Assembly (NCBI GenBank): GCA_963782595.1
Contig: CAWAKJ010000001.1
Coordinates: 558,001 to 622,000 of the forward strand
DNA: 64,000 nt
Origin: JAMQPK01 sp963782595
Lineage (GTDB): Bacteria > Acidobacteriota > Vicinamibacteria > Vicinamibacterales > JAMQPK01
Direction: 5' to 3'
How positions within the stretch are numbered: position 1 is the stretch's first letter; each line of letters opens with the position of its first letter. Both the position numbers and the translations under genes were made by a program. This document shows, in pieces, positions 34,397 through 43,366 of this stretch. Below the pieces are notes generated by a model that saw only the letters and a list, made by a program, of their open reading frames with translations, had not been told where the DNA came from and searched no databases.

Positions 34397-35569
34397 TCAA
34401 TTCGGCTGGGCTGACGCCGAGGAAAGGTTCGCGTAGTGTCGGTACACGGTCTCGAGATGATTCACGGCAGTTGTCACCGTTCCGTTGGCATCAATCCATT
34501 TCCGCTGCAGCCTTGACACCTCTTCCCGCTCGCGATCGGCGCGAATGATCGCGTGCGCCAGGTCTACAGGGTCGCGTTCGGTCACGACCTGCCACGCGTT
34601 GGGGAGGATCAAGCGAATATCGGAGTATTCCGTGCTCACCGCCGGGGTTCCTACAGCCATCGCTTCGAGGACCACATTGGGGCAGCCCTCGAACAAGGAC
34701 GTCGAAAACAAGACCGTCGACTGCCTGATGAGCTCAACCGCATCTGAGCGCAGGCCCGCGAATGCAATCACGTCGTCGAGACCAAGTTCCCGCGACACAC
34801 TTCTCACGTGTTCGCTGTAATCCCTCGTTTGAGGCAGGCACTCGCCTACCAATAGCGTGCGCCATTGAGGATCGATCCGGTGGAGCGCCTGTGCCACGTG
34901 CAACGCAAGCACGTAGTCTTTTTGCGGCCGAACCATGCCGACAAGGCAGGCGACTTTTACCGGCCGTGACTGGAAGAACTCCTTCCGAATATCAAGCCGG
35001 CTGGAATGTCTTTCGTTCCTGAGAGCGGCAACGTCGAGGCCGTTCCACACGACGTGCACACGATCCTCAGATAATCCAAACAGTTTCCGCGCAAAACGCG
35101 CGCCTGAATGGCTATTCGCCACGACTCCCGCCACCATTCCTCTGGTGATCCGCAGGGCCGCCTGGTATTTCCACGGTAGTGTGTAGTTGTCGTTGCGTTC
35201 AGAGTTGAGCGTCGGCACGCCTGTGCACACTCCTGCCAGCCTTGCATACAGATTCCCCTCGGGCAGGAAGCCGTGGATCACGTCAGGTCTGAACTTCGCG
35301 ACGGCGTCTCTGATGGCAAGGATGAGTGCGGGATCGAACTTCCAACGCTTTCTTGCAGCGATGATGTGCACGCCAGACCCGGCCAGATCGCCGGCCCGCG
35401 GGTTGTCGGAGCGTAAGGTGTGGACCAGTACAGCATGACCGCGCGACGCGAGCCCACGGCTGAGCGCGATGACTTGCGTTTCGGCGCCGCCATACATGAG
35501 ATTGCTAATGATGAGCAACACCCGTAGCGGCTTGTCATTCTCGGGTGCCGGGTAGGCAGTCCCTTTCAT
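34397..35569 (-). CDS. glycosyltransferase family 4-like
   Basis: 390 residues from ATG 35569 (MKGTAYPAPENDKPLRVLLI), chosen because its ATGA overlaps the methyltransferase stop. The upstream open frame is out of family. N-domain has MYGGAETQVIALSRGLASRGH; C-domain has VVWNGLDV, LVGMVRPQKDYVLALHVAQAL and LFEGCPNVVLEAMAVGTPAVST (E-x7-E). Cytoplasmic sugar transfer in repeat-unit assembly. Confidence 0.9.
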   Translation of the reverse strand: MKGTAYPAPENDKPLRVLLIISNLMYGGAETQVIALSRGLASRGHAVLVHTLRSDNPRAGDLAGSGVHIIAARKRWKFDPALILAIRDAVAKFRPDVIHGFLPEGNLYARLAGVCTGVPTLNSERNDNYTLPWKYQAALRITRGMVAGVVANSHSGARFARKLFGLSEDRVHVVWNGLDVAALRNERHSSRLDIRKEFFQSRPVKVACLVGMVRPQKDYVLALHVAQALHRIDPQWRTLLVGECLPQTRDYSEHVRSVSRELGLDDVIAFAGLRSDAVELIRQSTVLFSTSLFEGCPNVVLEAMAVGTPAVSTEYSDIRLILPNAWQVVTERDPVDLAHAIIRADREREEVSRLQRKWIDANGTVTTAVNHLETVYRHYANLSSASAQPN

Positions 35570-36321
35570 GCACCCTGCCCGGCAGGAATCCTTTCCGCAA
35601 CATGGATCTGATAGATGCCAAAGCGTCGCAGGAACGCAATGCCGGCCAGTGTCTTTTCCATGAATAGCCACAACCGGCGTGGCATGACGCGGGCGACCAG
35701 TCGCGGCATGAAGCACACGCTGTGTGTTTCGATCACGCGGAAGCCGTGGCTTTCGATCAGGGTTTCCAGTTCGCGGCATGCAAGCGCATTCTGCGTTTCC
35801 ATCCCCAGCCACTTCCTGACGCCGATCACGAAATGGAGCAGGCTGGTGCGATTGCCGTGATTGTTGAAGACAAACTTGCCGTCGGGCTTCAACAAGCCGG
35901 CGACGGCGCGCACACCCGCGTCGCGCAATGCCGGCTCAGCGTTCAGAAAGAAGCGGAAGCACGTGACGCAGTCGAAATCAGCGCCCGCAGGCAACACGCC
36001 TGGATCAGTCGTGACGTCCCCAAGGAGCAGTCGAGCATCCGCCACCTTGGCGCGTGCTTCGCGGATCATCTGTTCGGACACGTCGACGCCAGTCGCACAG
36101 ATGGCATTCGGGCGAACAAACGAGAGAATGCGGCCTGTGCCGCACGCGAAATCCAGAAGCTCTGGTATGCCGCCAGGAAAGTGCCTCCGCAGGATTCCTG
36201 AGAGGACCGGCTGCTCCAGCCCCCAGATATCCGCGTCATACGCTCCTGCCGCATACAGATTGGTGTCGTACAAGTGGCCGTGTCCGACCTGCGTGTGAGA
36301 TTGCCGATATGAATTCGTCAT
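35566..36321 (-). CDS. class I SAM-dependent methyltransferase
   Basis: 251 residues from ATG 36321 (MTNSYRQSHTQVGHGHLYDT), whose ATGA overlaps the stop of the upstream glycosyltransferase. Motif I LLDFACGTGRIL, then TGVDVSEQMIREAR, DFDCVTCFRFFLNAEP and VAGLLKPDGKFVFNNHG form the Rossmann SAM site. It has a C-terminal helical part. It probably methylates a sugar of the repeat unit or a lipid-linked intermediate. Confidence 0.87.
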   Translation of the reverse strand: MTNSYRQSHTQVGHGHLYDTNLYAAGAYDADIWGLEQPVLSGILRRHFPGGIPELLDFACGTGRILSFVRPNAICATGVDVSEQMIREARAKVADARLLLGDVTTDPGVLPAGADFDCVTCFRFFLNAEPALRDAGVRAVAGLLKPDGKFVFNNHGNRTSLLHFVIGVRKWLGMETQNALACRELETLIESHGFRVIETHSVCFMPRLVARVMPRRLWLFMEKTLAGIAFLRRFGIYQIHVAERIPAGQGA

Positions 36322-37397
36322 CAGATGGCGTCCGCTTCTAACATGCCGAGTAACTTTCCGAATGTGCTGTCCCACCCGAAGGGCTGGATTGCGCTGCGTA
36401 CCGCAGAGCTGTTTGCCGATTTCTCACCGAGCGAGTCGAGGCCCCGCATGAGCTCGTCGGTTGAGCGCCAAAAGACAACACCTGACCCTGCTGGAAATAG
36501 CTGCGGCAGGTCTCCGAATGGTGTGGAGAGCACCGGAAGGCCGCACGCCATTGCTTCGAGCACGCTAAGCGGCATTTCGATTGCCCCGCCTGGATCGAAC
36601 ACCGGAAACACGTACGCGTCGGCAAGCTGATACAACTCCTCGACCCGTGGGACGACTCGATCGAGTATTACAACGCCACCCTCGATCAAGCGCTTCCTCA
36701 GGCTGGCATCCTGTGGAGTGCTCGTACTGGCCACAAGAACGACCTGCGTGCGCGGTCTCGCCGCAACGTCCAGCAGGACATCCAGATTCCGCGACGCGGC
36801 CAGGTGGCCCACATGCAGGACTGTGAAGTTGTCCCCAGAAAGACCGAACGTCGCACGTAGAGCAGCTTTGGCGGCTCTGTCCACTGGGCGAAATCGGGAG
36901 ATGTCAACCCCCGGCGGAACACAGGAACTACGGAATCCCAGCGCAGACATCGTGGCGGCTGCTTTCAGCGACTGGGTAAACACGTGCAGCGAAGACAGCA
37001 CCGGCACGAACGCTCGGGTCCAGATGCGGGATTGACGTGGTTGAAGCCCGATCACAGCCAGTCTGGCTTTGGGCGCCATCACACTCAACGCAACAAGGCG
37101 CAGGAATGTCGCGGCTGTAAGAGAGGCCTTTGGAATATATAGGAGAACATCAGGCTCGAACGCACGAAGATGCGAGCGCAAGCTTTTTGACAGCATCGCC
37201 TTCCCGAACGGCACGGTGAGAACTGGAGGGTTCGCAGGCGGTGTCAGGGAATTACTGATCGCCAACATGTGCACATGTCGATGAAGATATTGTGCGAGAT
37301 TCAGTGAGAATACCTTCATCCCTTCGTCGAAGGGTTCGTCGAGCAGTTCGGTGACGAGACAGAAGCGGGCTGGTTGAAGAGGCTTTGTGGGGTTCAC
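36321..37397 (-). CDS. glycosyltransferase (GT1/GT4-like)
   Basis: 358 residues from GTG 37397 (VNPTKPLQPARFCLVTEL); the frame is open to 37481 but that start would run through basic low-quality sequence and across the neighbour. C-domain marks: FTVLHVGHLAASRNLDVLLD, a VPPGVD loop, ELYQLADAYVFPVFDPGGAIEMPLSVLEAMACG. The usual E-x7-E is altered (first Glu shifted, second kept). GT-B fold, cytoplasmic. Stop overlaps the methyltransferase start. Confidence 0.82.
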   Translation of the reverse strand: MNPTKPLQPARFCLVTELLDEPFDEGMKVFSLNLAQYLHRHVHMLAISNSLTPPANPPVLTVPFGKAMLSKSLRSHLRAFEPDVLLYIPKASLTAATFLRLVALSVMAPKARLAVIGLQPRQSRIWTRAFVPVLSSLHVFTQSLKAAATMSALGFRSSCVPPGVDISRFRPVDRAAKAALRATFGLSGDNFTVLHVGHLAASRNLDVLLDVAARPRTQVVLVASTSTPQDASLRKRLIEGGVVILDRVVPRVEELYQLADAYVFPVFDPGGAIEMPLSVLEAMACGLPVLSTPFGDLPQLFPAGSGVVFWRSTDELMRGLDSLGEKSANSSAVRSAIQPFGWDSTFGKLLGMLEADAI

Positions 37398-37417
37398 TCG
37401 GCAGCGATCCTTGTTAG

Positions 37418-38626
37418 CTATCGGCAGGAGCCGGCCGCGGGGATTAGCCCGTCGCGCTGGGCGTCTCGAGCGGGCTTCCACAGTTTCGCAAGCACGCGCT
37501 CGTACACCTCCATCCCCGCGTTCGGTGTGTGAAACTTCTGATAGCAGGTACGGGCCCTGACGCCGGTTTCACGCCAATAGGCATCATCTTTCATCAGTCT
37601 GTCGACCTGCGCTGCCATCTCATCCAAATTGCCACAGACGTTGACGACCGGCTCTTCATTCAGAACGGAGCCCGTGTCACAGAAGCTGACCGTCGGAATC
37701 CCGCGAGACCAGGACTGAAGGAATGTGTTCGGGAATCCTTCGTAGTCCGAGGTGTTGACGAACACGCGCGCGGCGTTGAAGTGCGCGTCGATCTCAACGA
37801 AGGGCACGAAGCCGGCGAATTCGAGGTTCGGTATTGTTGCGGCTGCTTCCTTGATTCGTGCGAAAACAGACTCGCCACCAACTTCCGCCGACGGGCCGCC
37901 TACCATTCGAAAGCGCAAATGCGGCAAGCGACGGGCCATTTCGAGAAAGAGTTCGGGCCGCTTTCCGGTTCGCAATGCCGAAACCCAGAGCACGACGCCA
38001 TCCGGATTGGCACAATGGCCCGACGGCACGGCGTAGCAGCTTGGGACCAGCGTCGCGGCCCGTCCATACCAGCGCTCGCAATCTCGCGCCTGACCTTCGT
38101 GTTGCGCCAGGACGTCATCGGCGAGTTTCATGCCCAACTGAAAGAGTTGGCGGTCGCGCCATCCCCCTCTGCGTTGAAAGAGTTTCTGTGTCTGGTCACG
38201 TGCCAGGTCGAGATCGCATGCTGCCGCATAGACAAACCGTCTGCCATATCGTCTGGCAAACAGGCCGATCACGCCGGTGATGCCGCTGGCCGCGCGCTGA
38301 TAGTAAATGTCCGCGTCCACCCGACGCAGCGCAGACCACATTCCTGTGAGTCGCGGATGGAAGAAACGGACAACCGGGAGCCCCTGCAAGGGAGCGTGGC
38401 ATTTGAAGACGGTCACACCCTCGACAGTGATCGGATCCGGCTGACCGTAGTCCATGCAGATCATCGACACGCGGAACCCTCGTCTGGCCAGGGTTCGGGC
38501 AAGGAGACTCTGCTGCACCTGCGCGCCGCCTGCGGATTGAACGCTTCGATCGTCTGCGAGGACAGGCCAGGTGTCCGGCGCGACGAAACAGATGTGGGGC
38601 CTGAGTGTTCGCACAGTTACGCCCAA
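37418..38626 (-). CDS. glycosyltransferase (GT4-like), second Glu replaced by Gln
   Basis: 402 residues from TTG 38626, overlapping the asnB stop by 10 nt; GTG 38614 is an alternative that avoids the overlap. N-domain: GGAQVQQSLLARTLARRGFRV; C-domain: VVLWVSALRTGKRPELFLEMA and VFVNTSDYEGFPNTFLQSWSRGIPTVSF. In the E-x7-E element the second Glu is Gln here, which may change donor binding. GT-B fold, repeat-unit assembly. Confidence 0.87.
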   Translation of the reverse strand: MGVTVRTLRPHICFVAPDTWPVLADDRSVQSAGGAQVQQSLLARTLARRGFRVSMICMDYGQPDPITVEGVTVFKCHAPLQGLPVVRFFHPRLTGMWSALRRVDADIYYQRAASGITGVIGLFARRYGRRFVYAAACDLDLARDQTQKLFQRRGGWRDRQLFQLGMKLADDVLAQHEGQARDCERWYGRAATLVPSCYAVPSGHCANPDGVVLWVSALRTGKRPELFLEMARRLPHLRFRMVGGPSAEVGGESVFARIKEAAATIPNLEFAGFVPFVEIDAHFNAARVFVNTSDYEGFPNTFLQSWSRGIPTVSFCDTGSVLNEEPVVNVCGNLDEMAAQVDRLMKDDAYWRETGVRARTCYQKFHTPNAGMEVYERVLAKLWKPARDAQRDGLIPAAGSCR

Positions 38627-40530
38627 CGCTCACGCCACATCTGAAAGGCCAGCAGCGACCAGACGCGATTCGTGGCGTTTTCGTCCTTCGACCTGAAGGC
38701 CCGCACCGCCTTCTCGACAGAGCCCGGATTCAAGATGTCCTGCCTCTTGACGGCAGCGGGATCAAGATATTCGTCGATCAGGTGGCTCAGGTCGCCGCGG
38801 AGCCAGCCGTCGATTGGGATACTGAAGCCCATCTTTGGACGATCGACGATTGCTTGGGGCACGTACTTGTAGAGTACTTTGCGAAGAAGGTGTTTCGGTC
38901 CCAGAGACCCGCGGCGCAACTGCAGAGGTAGACGGAACGCAAACTCGACCAGACGATGATCGATCAGCGGGTCCCGTCCTTCGATGCTTGCAGCCATCGT
39001 CGCGCGGTCGACCTTGGTCAGAATGTCGCCGGGGAGATAGTTGTGCAGATCCCAAAGACACATCTGGTCTGCAAAGTCGCCGGCATACTCGTCGACGGAT
39101 TCGCGTGGCTGTTGCGCACTCCGCACAAGCGTTGTCGCCTCGCCGGCCCACCAGCTGTTGCCGAGCGCCGTTTGATACATCTGCCCGTTTGTGGGACTTC
39201 CCAGCCAGTCTCGAATGCATTGGAGGCGATAGGTCGGGCGCCGGCGGCCTCTCCAGCTGTCGGGAAGAACGGGACTCGATGCGAGGTACTCGTCCAAAGT
39301 ATCGAGGGGAAGCATGCGCATCCCTTTCCCGATCATCTGACGCAGCGGGCGAGGAAAGGCGGCCCGTCGCTGCATGTTACGAATCATGTTCGCGTAGACG
39401 TTATAACCGCTGAACAACTCGTCACCGCCGTCCGCCGAAAGCACCACTTTGACCCGCTCTCCTGCCAGCTTCGAAACCAGATAGGTAGGGATGCCAGACG
39501 AATCGGCAAACGGTTCGTCGTACAGGTCCGCCCATTTCAGCAGGATGCTTTTCGCGTCGTCAGGTGCGATGACCTGCGCTGTATGGTTCGTGCCGAGATG
39601 TTCGGCAACCCGCCGCGCGTGCGACGCTTCGTTGAAGCCATCGTCGGAAAAACCGATGGTAAACGTATGAATGTTGCCGCAATGCTTCTGAAGAAGCGCC
39701 GTCACCATTGAGGAATCGATGCCGCCCGACAGGAACATTCCGACCGGGACATCGGACACCATGCGCAGCCCGAAGGCGTCCGACATCAGAGCTTCCAGCT
39801 GCTCGGCGAGCTGATCTTCGGTTCCCTTCAGCGGATCGTGCATGGCGTCGAGGACGCTCCAGTACCTGCGGATGACCGGCTGGCCTCCCTCTTTCAATTC
39901 GAGCCAGTGGCCGGGCTCGAGCTTGAAGACATTTCGGTAGATACTGCGCGGCGCGTTGATGTATCCGTAGTAGAAATAGTCGGCCAGCGCGCCGCGATCG
40001 ATCTCGGGCTTCCAATGTTTGAACGCGCGAAGAGCCTTGAGCTCGGAGCCGAACCAGAGCGACACGCCGTCCCAACCGAAGTACAGCGGCTTGACGCCAA
40101 GGCGATCGCGAATAAGAAGCATCCGCCTCTCGACTTTGTCCCACACCGCGATCGCGAACATGCCGATGAAGCGCCGCACAGCGGCTTCAACGCCCCAGGT
40201 CTCGATGGCGGCGAGAACCAGCTCGGAGTCTCCGCTGCTCGTGAAGGGCCGGCCTGCACTTTCCAGCTCGCGTCGAATGTCGCGGAAGTTATAAACCTCC
40301 CCGTTGTAAACCATGACGTAGCGGCCGCTTGGAGAGACCATCGGTTGCCGGCCCCGGTCGGAGAGATCGAGAATGGACAGCCGGCGGTGGCCGAGCCCAA
40401 CCCCATCATCGAGCCACACGCCCCCGGCGTCAGGACCGCGATGATGGAGAGCGCGGACCCCATTCTGCAGATCGGCCTCCCACTCAGGGATGTTGGAGGC
40501 GGGCGCGAAGAACCCTGTGATACCGCACAT
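38617..40530 (-). CDS. asnB: asparagine synthase-type glutamine amidotransferase
   Basis: 637 residues. N-terminal Ntn glutaminase with Cys2 nucleophile (MCGITGFFAPAS), the Arg-containing VGLGHRRLSILDLSDRG, NGEVYNFRDIRREL and SGDSELVLAAIETWG. C-terminal synthetase with PP-loop LSGGIDSSMVTALLQ and SADGGDELFSGYNVY. It forms an amide from a carboxylate with glutamine ammonia and ATP. In polysaccharide loci such AsnB paralogues are common and may amidate a uronic acid in the repeat unit or a lipid, rather than make asparagine. Cytoplasmic. Confidence 0.92.
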   Translation of the reverse strand: MCGITGFFAPASNIPEWEADLQNGVRALHHRGPDAGGVWLDDGVGLGHRRLSILDLSDRGRQPMVSPSGRYVMVYNGEVYNFRDIRRELESAGRPFTSSGDSELVLAAIETWGVEAAVRRFIGMFAIAVWDKVERRMLLIRDRLGVKPLYFGWDGVSLWFGSELKALRAFKHWKPEIDRGALADYFYYGYINAPRSIYRNVFKLEPGHWLELKEGGQPVIRRYWSVLDAMHDPLKGTEDQLAEQLEALMSDAFGLRMVSDVPVGMFLSGGIDSSMVTALLQKHCGNIHTFTIGFSDDGFNEASHARRVAEHLGTNHTAQVIAPDDAKSILLKWADLYDEPFADSSGIPTYLVSKLAGERVKVVLSADGGDELFSGYNVYANMIRNMQRRAAFPRPLRQMIGKGMRMLPLDTLDEYLASSPVLPDSWRGRRRPTYRLQCIRDWLGSPTNGQMYQTALGNSWWAGEATTLVRSAQQPRESVDEYAGDFADQMCLWDLHNYLPGDILTKVDRATMAASIEGRDPLIDHRLVEFAFRLPLQLRRGSLGPKHLLRKVLYKYVPQAIVDRPKMGFSIPIDGWLRGDLSHLIDEYLDPAAVKRQDILNPGSVEKAVRAFRSKDENATNRVWSLLAFQMWRERWA

Positions 40531-40532
40531 AG

Positions 40533-42035
40533 CTACACTCCGTTCAGCAAACTCGGTCGCGCCGATAGTCTTGGCGCGCCGACGAGCGGCCGCCGTAACT
40601 TCTGACTCCTGGAAGAGTCCGGCACTGCCAGGCCATCAAATCCATTGCTTTGGCGTGACCGTCCGAGCAAGGCACCAGCGACAACCCAAAGAACGCAGCT
40701 CGTCGCCGTGGGATTCAATCGGTTATTGGTCAGTGAGGACAGGAAAAACGCCAGTAACGCCAGGTTGCTCCCGACGAACAAAGCTCGGAACCCGGCGTCG
40801 GGATCGCTACGCGAACCACGTCGAAACCCACGCCACAGGTAAACGTACCAGGCGAGAATCGGGAAGGCGCCGATGAGCCCGAAATCCAGAACAAGATCCA
40901 GGAACGCGTTGTGGGCAAGGCTTGCCGGAAATATTTCCTGAAACCGCTGTGCGTCTGTCCACATGATCGACTGCAGACCCTGTCCAAACCATAGATGCTC
41001 GGCAATGTCCGGCAGCAGCGGTACCCACAGGTTCTCAACCCTCCCGGCACTGATCTCGTTGACGTCCTTACTTGTCAGGCCATATCCGACTCGATCGACC
41101 AGTGCTGCCGGAGCCGCCATCCAGAGCAGGGCCAACAGCACGAGGAACGCTGCTCTTTTCTTGGGTGCTCCGCGCATAAAGACCACGACGTTGGTCACCG
41201 CAAATGCGAGATATGCGCCACGCGAGAATGTCAGTAACAATGCGATGCCCGTAAACCCCAGCATCGCCCCGAGCAGCGTCCGCGTCCGGCCATCCTCGGT
41301 ACCGTCCCACATCCCGAGGCCCAAGCCATACGCGATTGCCAGAATTGCTCCGAATTCGTTTGAGTGAAATCCTAGAGTTATCAGGTGCTCGCTTCGCTGG
41401 GTTGCCAGCGCCGTCAGTGCTTCTCCCGACGTGACCACCTGCCCGATGATCAACAGGTCGAGGAGACATACCAACGTCCAGATGGGAGTCGTGACGGCTT
41501 TCAGGTCTTGTTTGTCGCAGACTGCTGCACCGATGAGAATCGCCAGCAGTGGTAGCAGCACACCAGGAAATACAACGGTCCTGTAGTAGGTCCACGGCAC
41601 TCCCAGATCTACTTCCGTGCTCGACAACAGCCAGGGCGGAATGCTGCCGACGTTCTGTGCGCCGTGAACGCCGCCGAAGATGACCGTGACGATCAGCAGC
41701 CACACCCATTTGTTGGTGATGAGAGGAAGGTGAGCCTTACCGCTAATCGCAAGGCGCAACACGTACGCACCCAGCGTCAACGCGATCATCCCATACACGA
41801 CGTAACTGAACTGCACAAGGTCAAAGAACACCGACGGAAGGCGCAACAACCAGATGAGAACGACCCAGATCGTCAGGGTGGTCGCGAGCTTGAAGTTGTT
41901 CAGCAGGAGCAAGGCAACGGGCAAAGCCGCTACGGCGGCAAGCTCGAATCGCCGTGTGACGACGATAAACCCGCCTGCGACGACTGTCAGCAGGATGCTG
42001 AAGAAAAGCGAACCGTTCATTTGCCGCATTTGCAT
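40533..42035 (-). CDS. O-antigen polymerase/ligase-like membrane protein
   Basis: 500 residues (starts at 42035, 42029 or 42020 possible), about 12 TM. Periplasmic loop near residues 330-400 has SAGRVENLWVPLLPDIAEHLWFGQG and SLAHNAFLDLVLDFGLIGA, the H-N-x-F-L signature of Wzy/WaaL-type proteins. It lies next to the flippase gene, so it is the more likely Wzy polymerase of the locus; the gene at 28504 may be the ligase or a second polymerase. Confidence 0.88.
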   Translation of the reverse strand: MQMRQMNGSLFFSILLTVVAGGFIVVTRRFELAAVAALPVALLLLNNFKLATTLTIWVVLIWLLRLPSVFFDLVQFSYVVYGMIALTLGAYVLRLAISGKAHLPLITNKWVWLLIVTVIFGGVHGAQNVGSIPPWLLSSTEVDLGVPWTYYRTVVFPGVLLPLLAILIGAAVCDKQDLKAVTTPIWTLVCLLDLLIIGQVVTSGEALTALATQRSEHLITLGFHSNEFGAILAIAYGLGLGMWDGTEDGRTRTLLGAMLGFTGIALLLTFSRGAYLAFAVTNVVVFMRGAPKKRAAFLVLLALLWMAAPAALVDRVGYGLTSKDVNEISAGRVENLWVPLLPDIAEHLWFGQGLQSIMWTDAQRFQEIFPASLAHNAFLDLVLDFGLIGAFPILAWYVYLWRGFRRGSRSDPDAGFRALFVGSNLALLAFFLSSLTNNRLNPTATSCVLWVVAGALLGRSRQSNGFDGLAVPDSSRSQKLRRPLVGAPRLSARPSLLNGV

Positions 42036-42047
42036 CTCAAGAGGACT

Positions 42048-43337
42048 TCACACGGTCTGCATTTGTTGAGAGGGCGTCAGCGCCTCGCGTCTGGAAGTCA
42101 ACGTGCCACGCAGGGCGAAACAGAGAACCAACATCACGACGAGATAGCTGGTCGCATAGGCCAGGGGCGCCGCCTGCGCGCCGAATGAGGGCCGCCACAA
42201 CTCACTGAGCGCGACGTAGAGCGCAGGTCCGCCCACCGCCTGGGCGATGTAGCTGCCGACTCGCCGTTGGGTGACCAGCACCATCTGGAGCGGGTAGTCC
42301 ACCATCTTGAACACGTCGCCGAGCAACTGAAACGGCAGCAGCTCCCGCATCGGCTCGAAGCGGGCAGTCAACACAACCGCAATGATCACGTCGCGAAGCG
42401 CGTAAATCGCCAGGGCGCAACAGCCTGTGATGACAAAGAGCTGGAGGACCGTTCGCCGGAGCATGTGCCCGCGCTCTCCATCGCTCGTCAGCGTCGAGAA
42501 CTGCGCCATGAAGTAGAGGCCGAGCGCCGTAGCGATGACACCGACGTACATGTCAGAGAGCCGCCATACCGCTTGAAGGTATCCGCCCTCTTCCAATCCG
42601 AGGGCGCGGATTGTTCCATTTCTTACCAGAATCTGCGCGAGCGGTACGGCGATCGCGTGGGCGAGAAGCATGGGATAGAACCGCCAGATCTCTCCCATCG
42701 TCTGACGATCGAACGTGCTGAACAGGGCACGCGGAGAAATCAGGCCCGATCGAAACGCAATCCAGCTCGATACCACCAGTTTGCATCCGTAGATGGCCGC
42801 GATCCCGAAGAGCGCGCCCCAGATGCCGAACGTGTAGGTCAGGCCGGCGAACAGCGTGAACTCCACGACTGTGGAGACGATGCTCGCGCTCGCAATCAGC
42901 CTGATTTGCTTGAGGCCGTTCAGCGCGCCAATCAGAACCGTATCCACCACCGCGAACATCACCACGAACGCGCCCGCGACGATCACAGGCCAATACTTCG
43001 TGTCGAACAGAAGCCAGGAGCTCAACGGCGAGGCGGCTGGAAGGACGACGAGCGTCACAAGGCCGCCAAGGATCAGAACCGACCAGACTGCCGTACCCCA
43101 GAGCTGCTGTAAGCGCAGGTTTTCTTCTCGGCGGTCGGCCGTGAGATTGACGACGGCAGTCTGCGCGCCGTTCGCGATGGCACCCGTCGAAACCTGGATG
43201 AAATTGTTCATCACGCCGACGAGCGCCATACCCGCTGGACCGAGGTACACCGCAGAGATTTTCGCGCTGAAAAACCCCAGCAGGATACGCAGCGCGCTGT
43301 TGGCGCCGGACCAGCTCAATGCTCCAAACAAAGCCAT
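42048..43337 (-). CDS. wzx: polysaccharide flippase (Wzx/MATE-like)
   Basis: 429 residues from ATG 43337 (MALFGALSWSGANSALRILLG); the frame is open further upstream but that part is basic and overlaps the transferase gene. About 12 TM helices of the polysaccharide transporter (PST/MOP) family, with the usual LGPAGMALVGVMNNFIQV and YPMLLAHAIAVPLAQ segments. It would flip the lipid-linked repeat unit across the inner membrane. Confidence 0.88.
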   Translation of the reverse strand: MALFGALSWSGANSALRILLGFFSAKISAVYLGPAGMALVGVMNNFIQVSTGAIANGAQTAVVNLTADRREENLRLQQLWGTAVWSVLILGGLVTLVVLPAASPLSSWLLFDTKYWPVIVAGAFVVMFAVVDTVLIGALNGLKQIRLIASASIVSTVVEFTLFAGLTYTFGIWGALFGIAAIYGCKLVVSSWIAFRSGLISPRALFSTFDRQTMGEIWRFYPMLLAHAIAVPLAQILVRNGTIRALGLEEGGYLQAVWRLSDMYVGVIATALGLYFMAQFSTLTSDGERGHMLRRTVLQLFVITGCCALAIYALRDVIIAVVLTARFEPMRELLPFQLLGDVFKMVDYPLQMVLVTQRRVGSYIAQAVGGPALYVALSELWRPSFGAQAAPLAYATSYLVVMLVLCFALRGTLTSRREALTPSQQMQTV

Positions 43338-43366
43338 TTGTTGTGTGTTGGGGTACGGTGCCAGGA

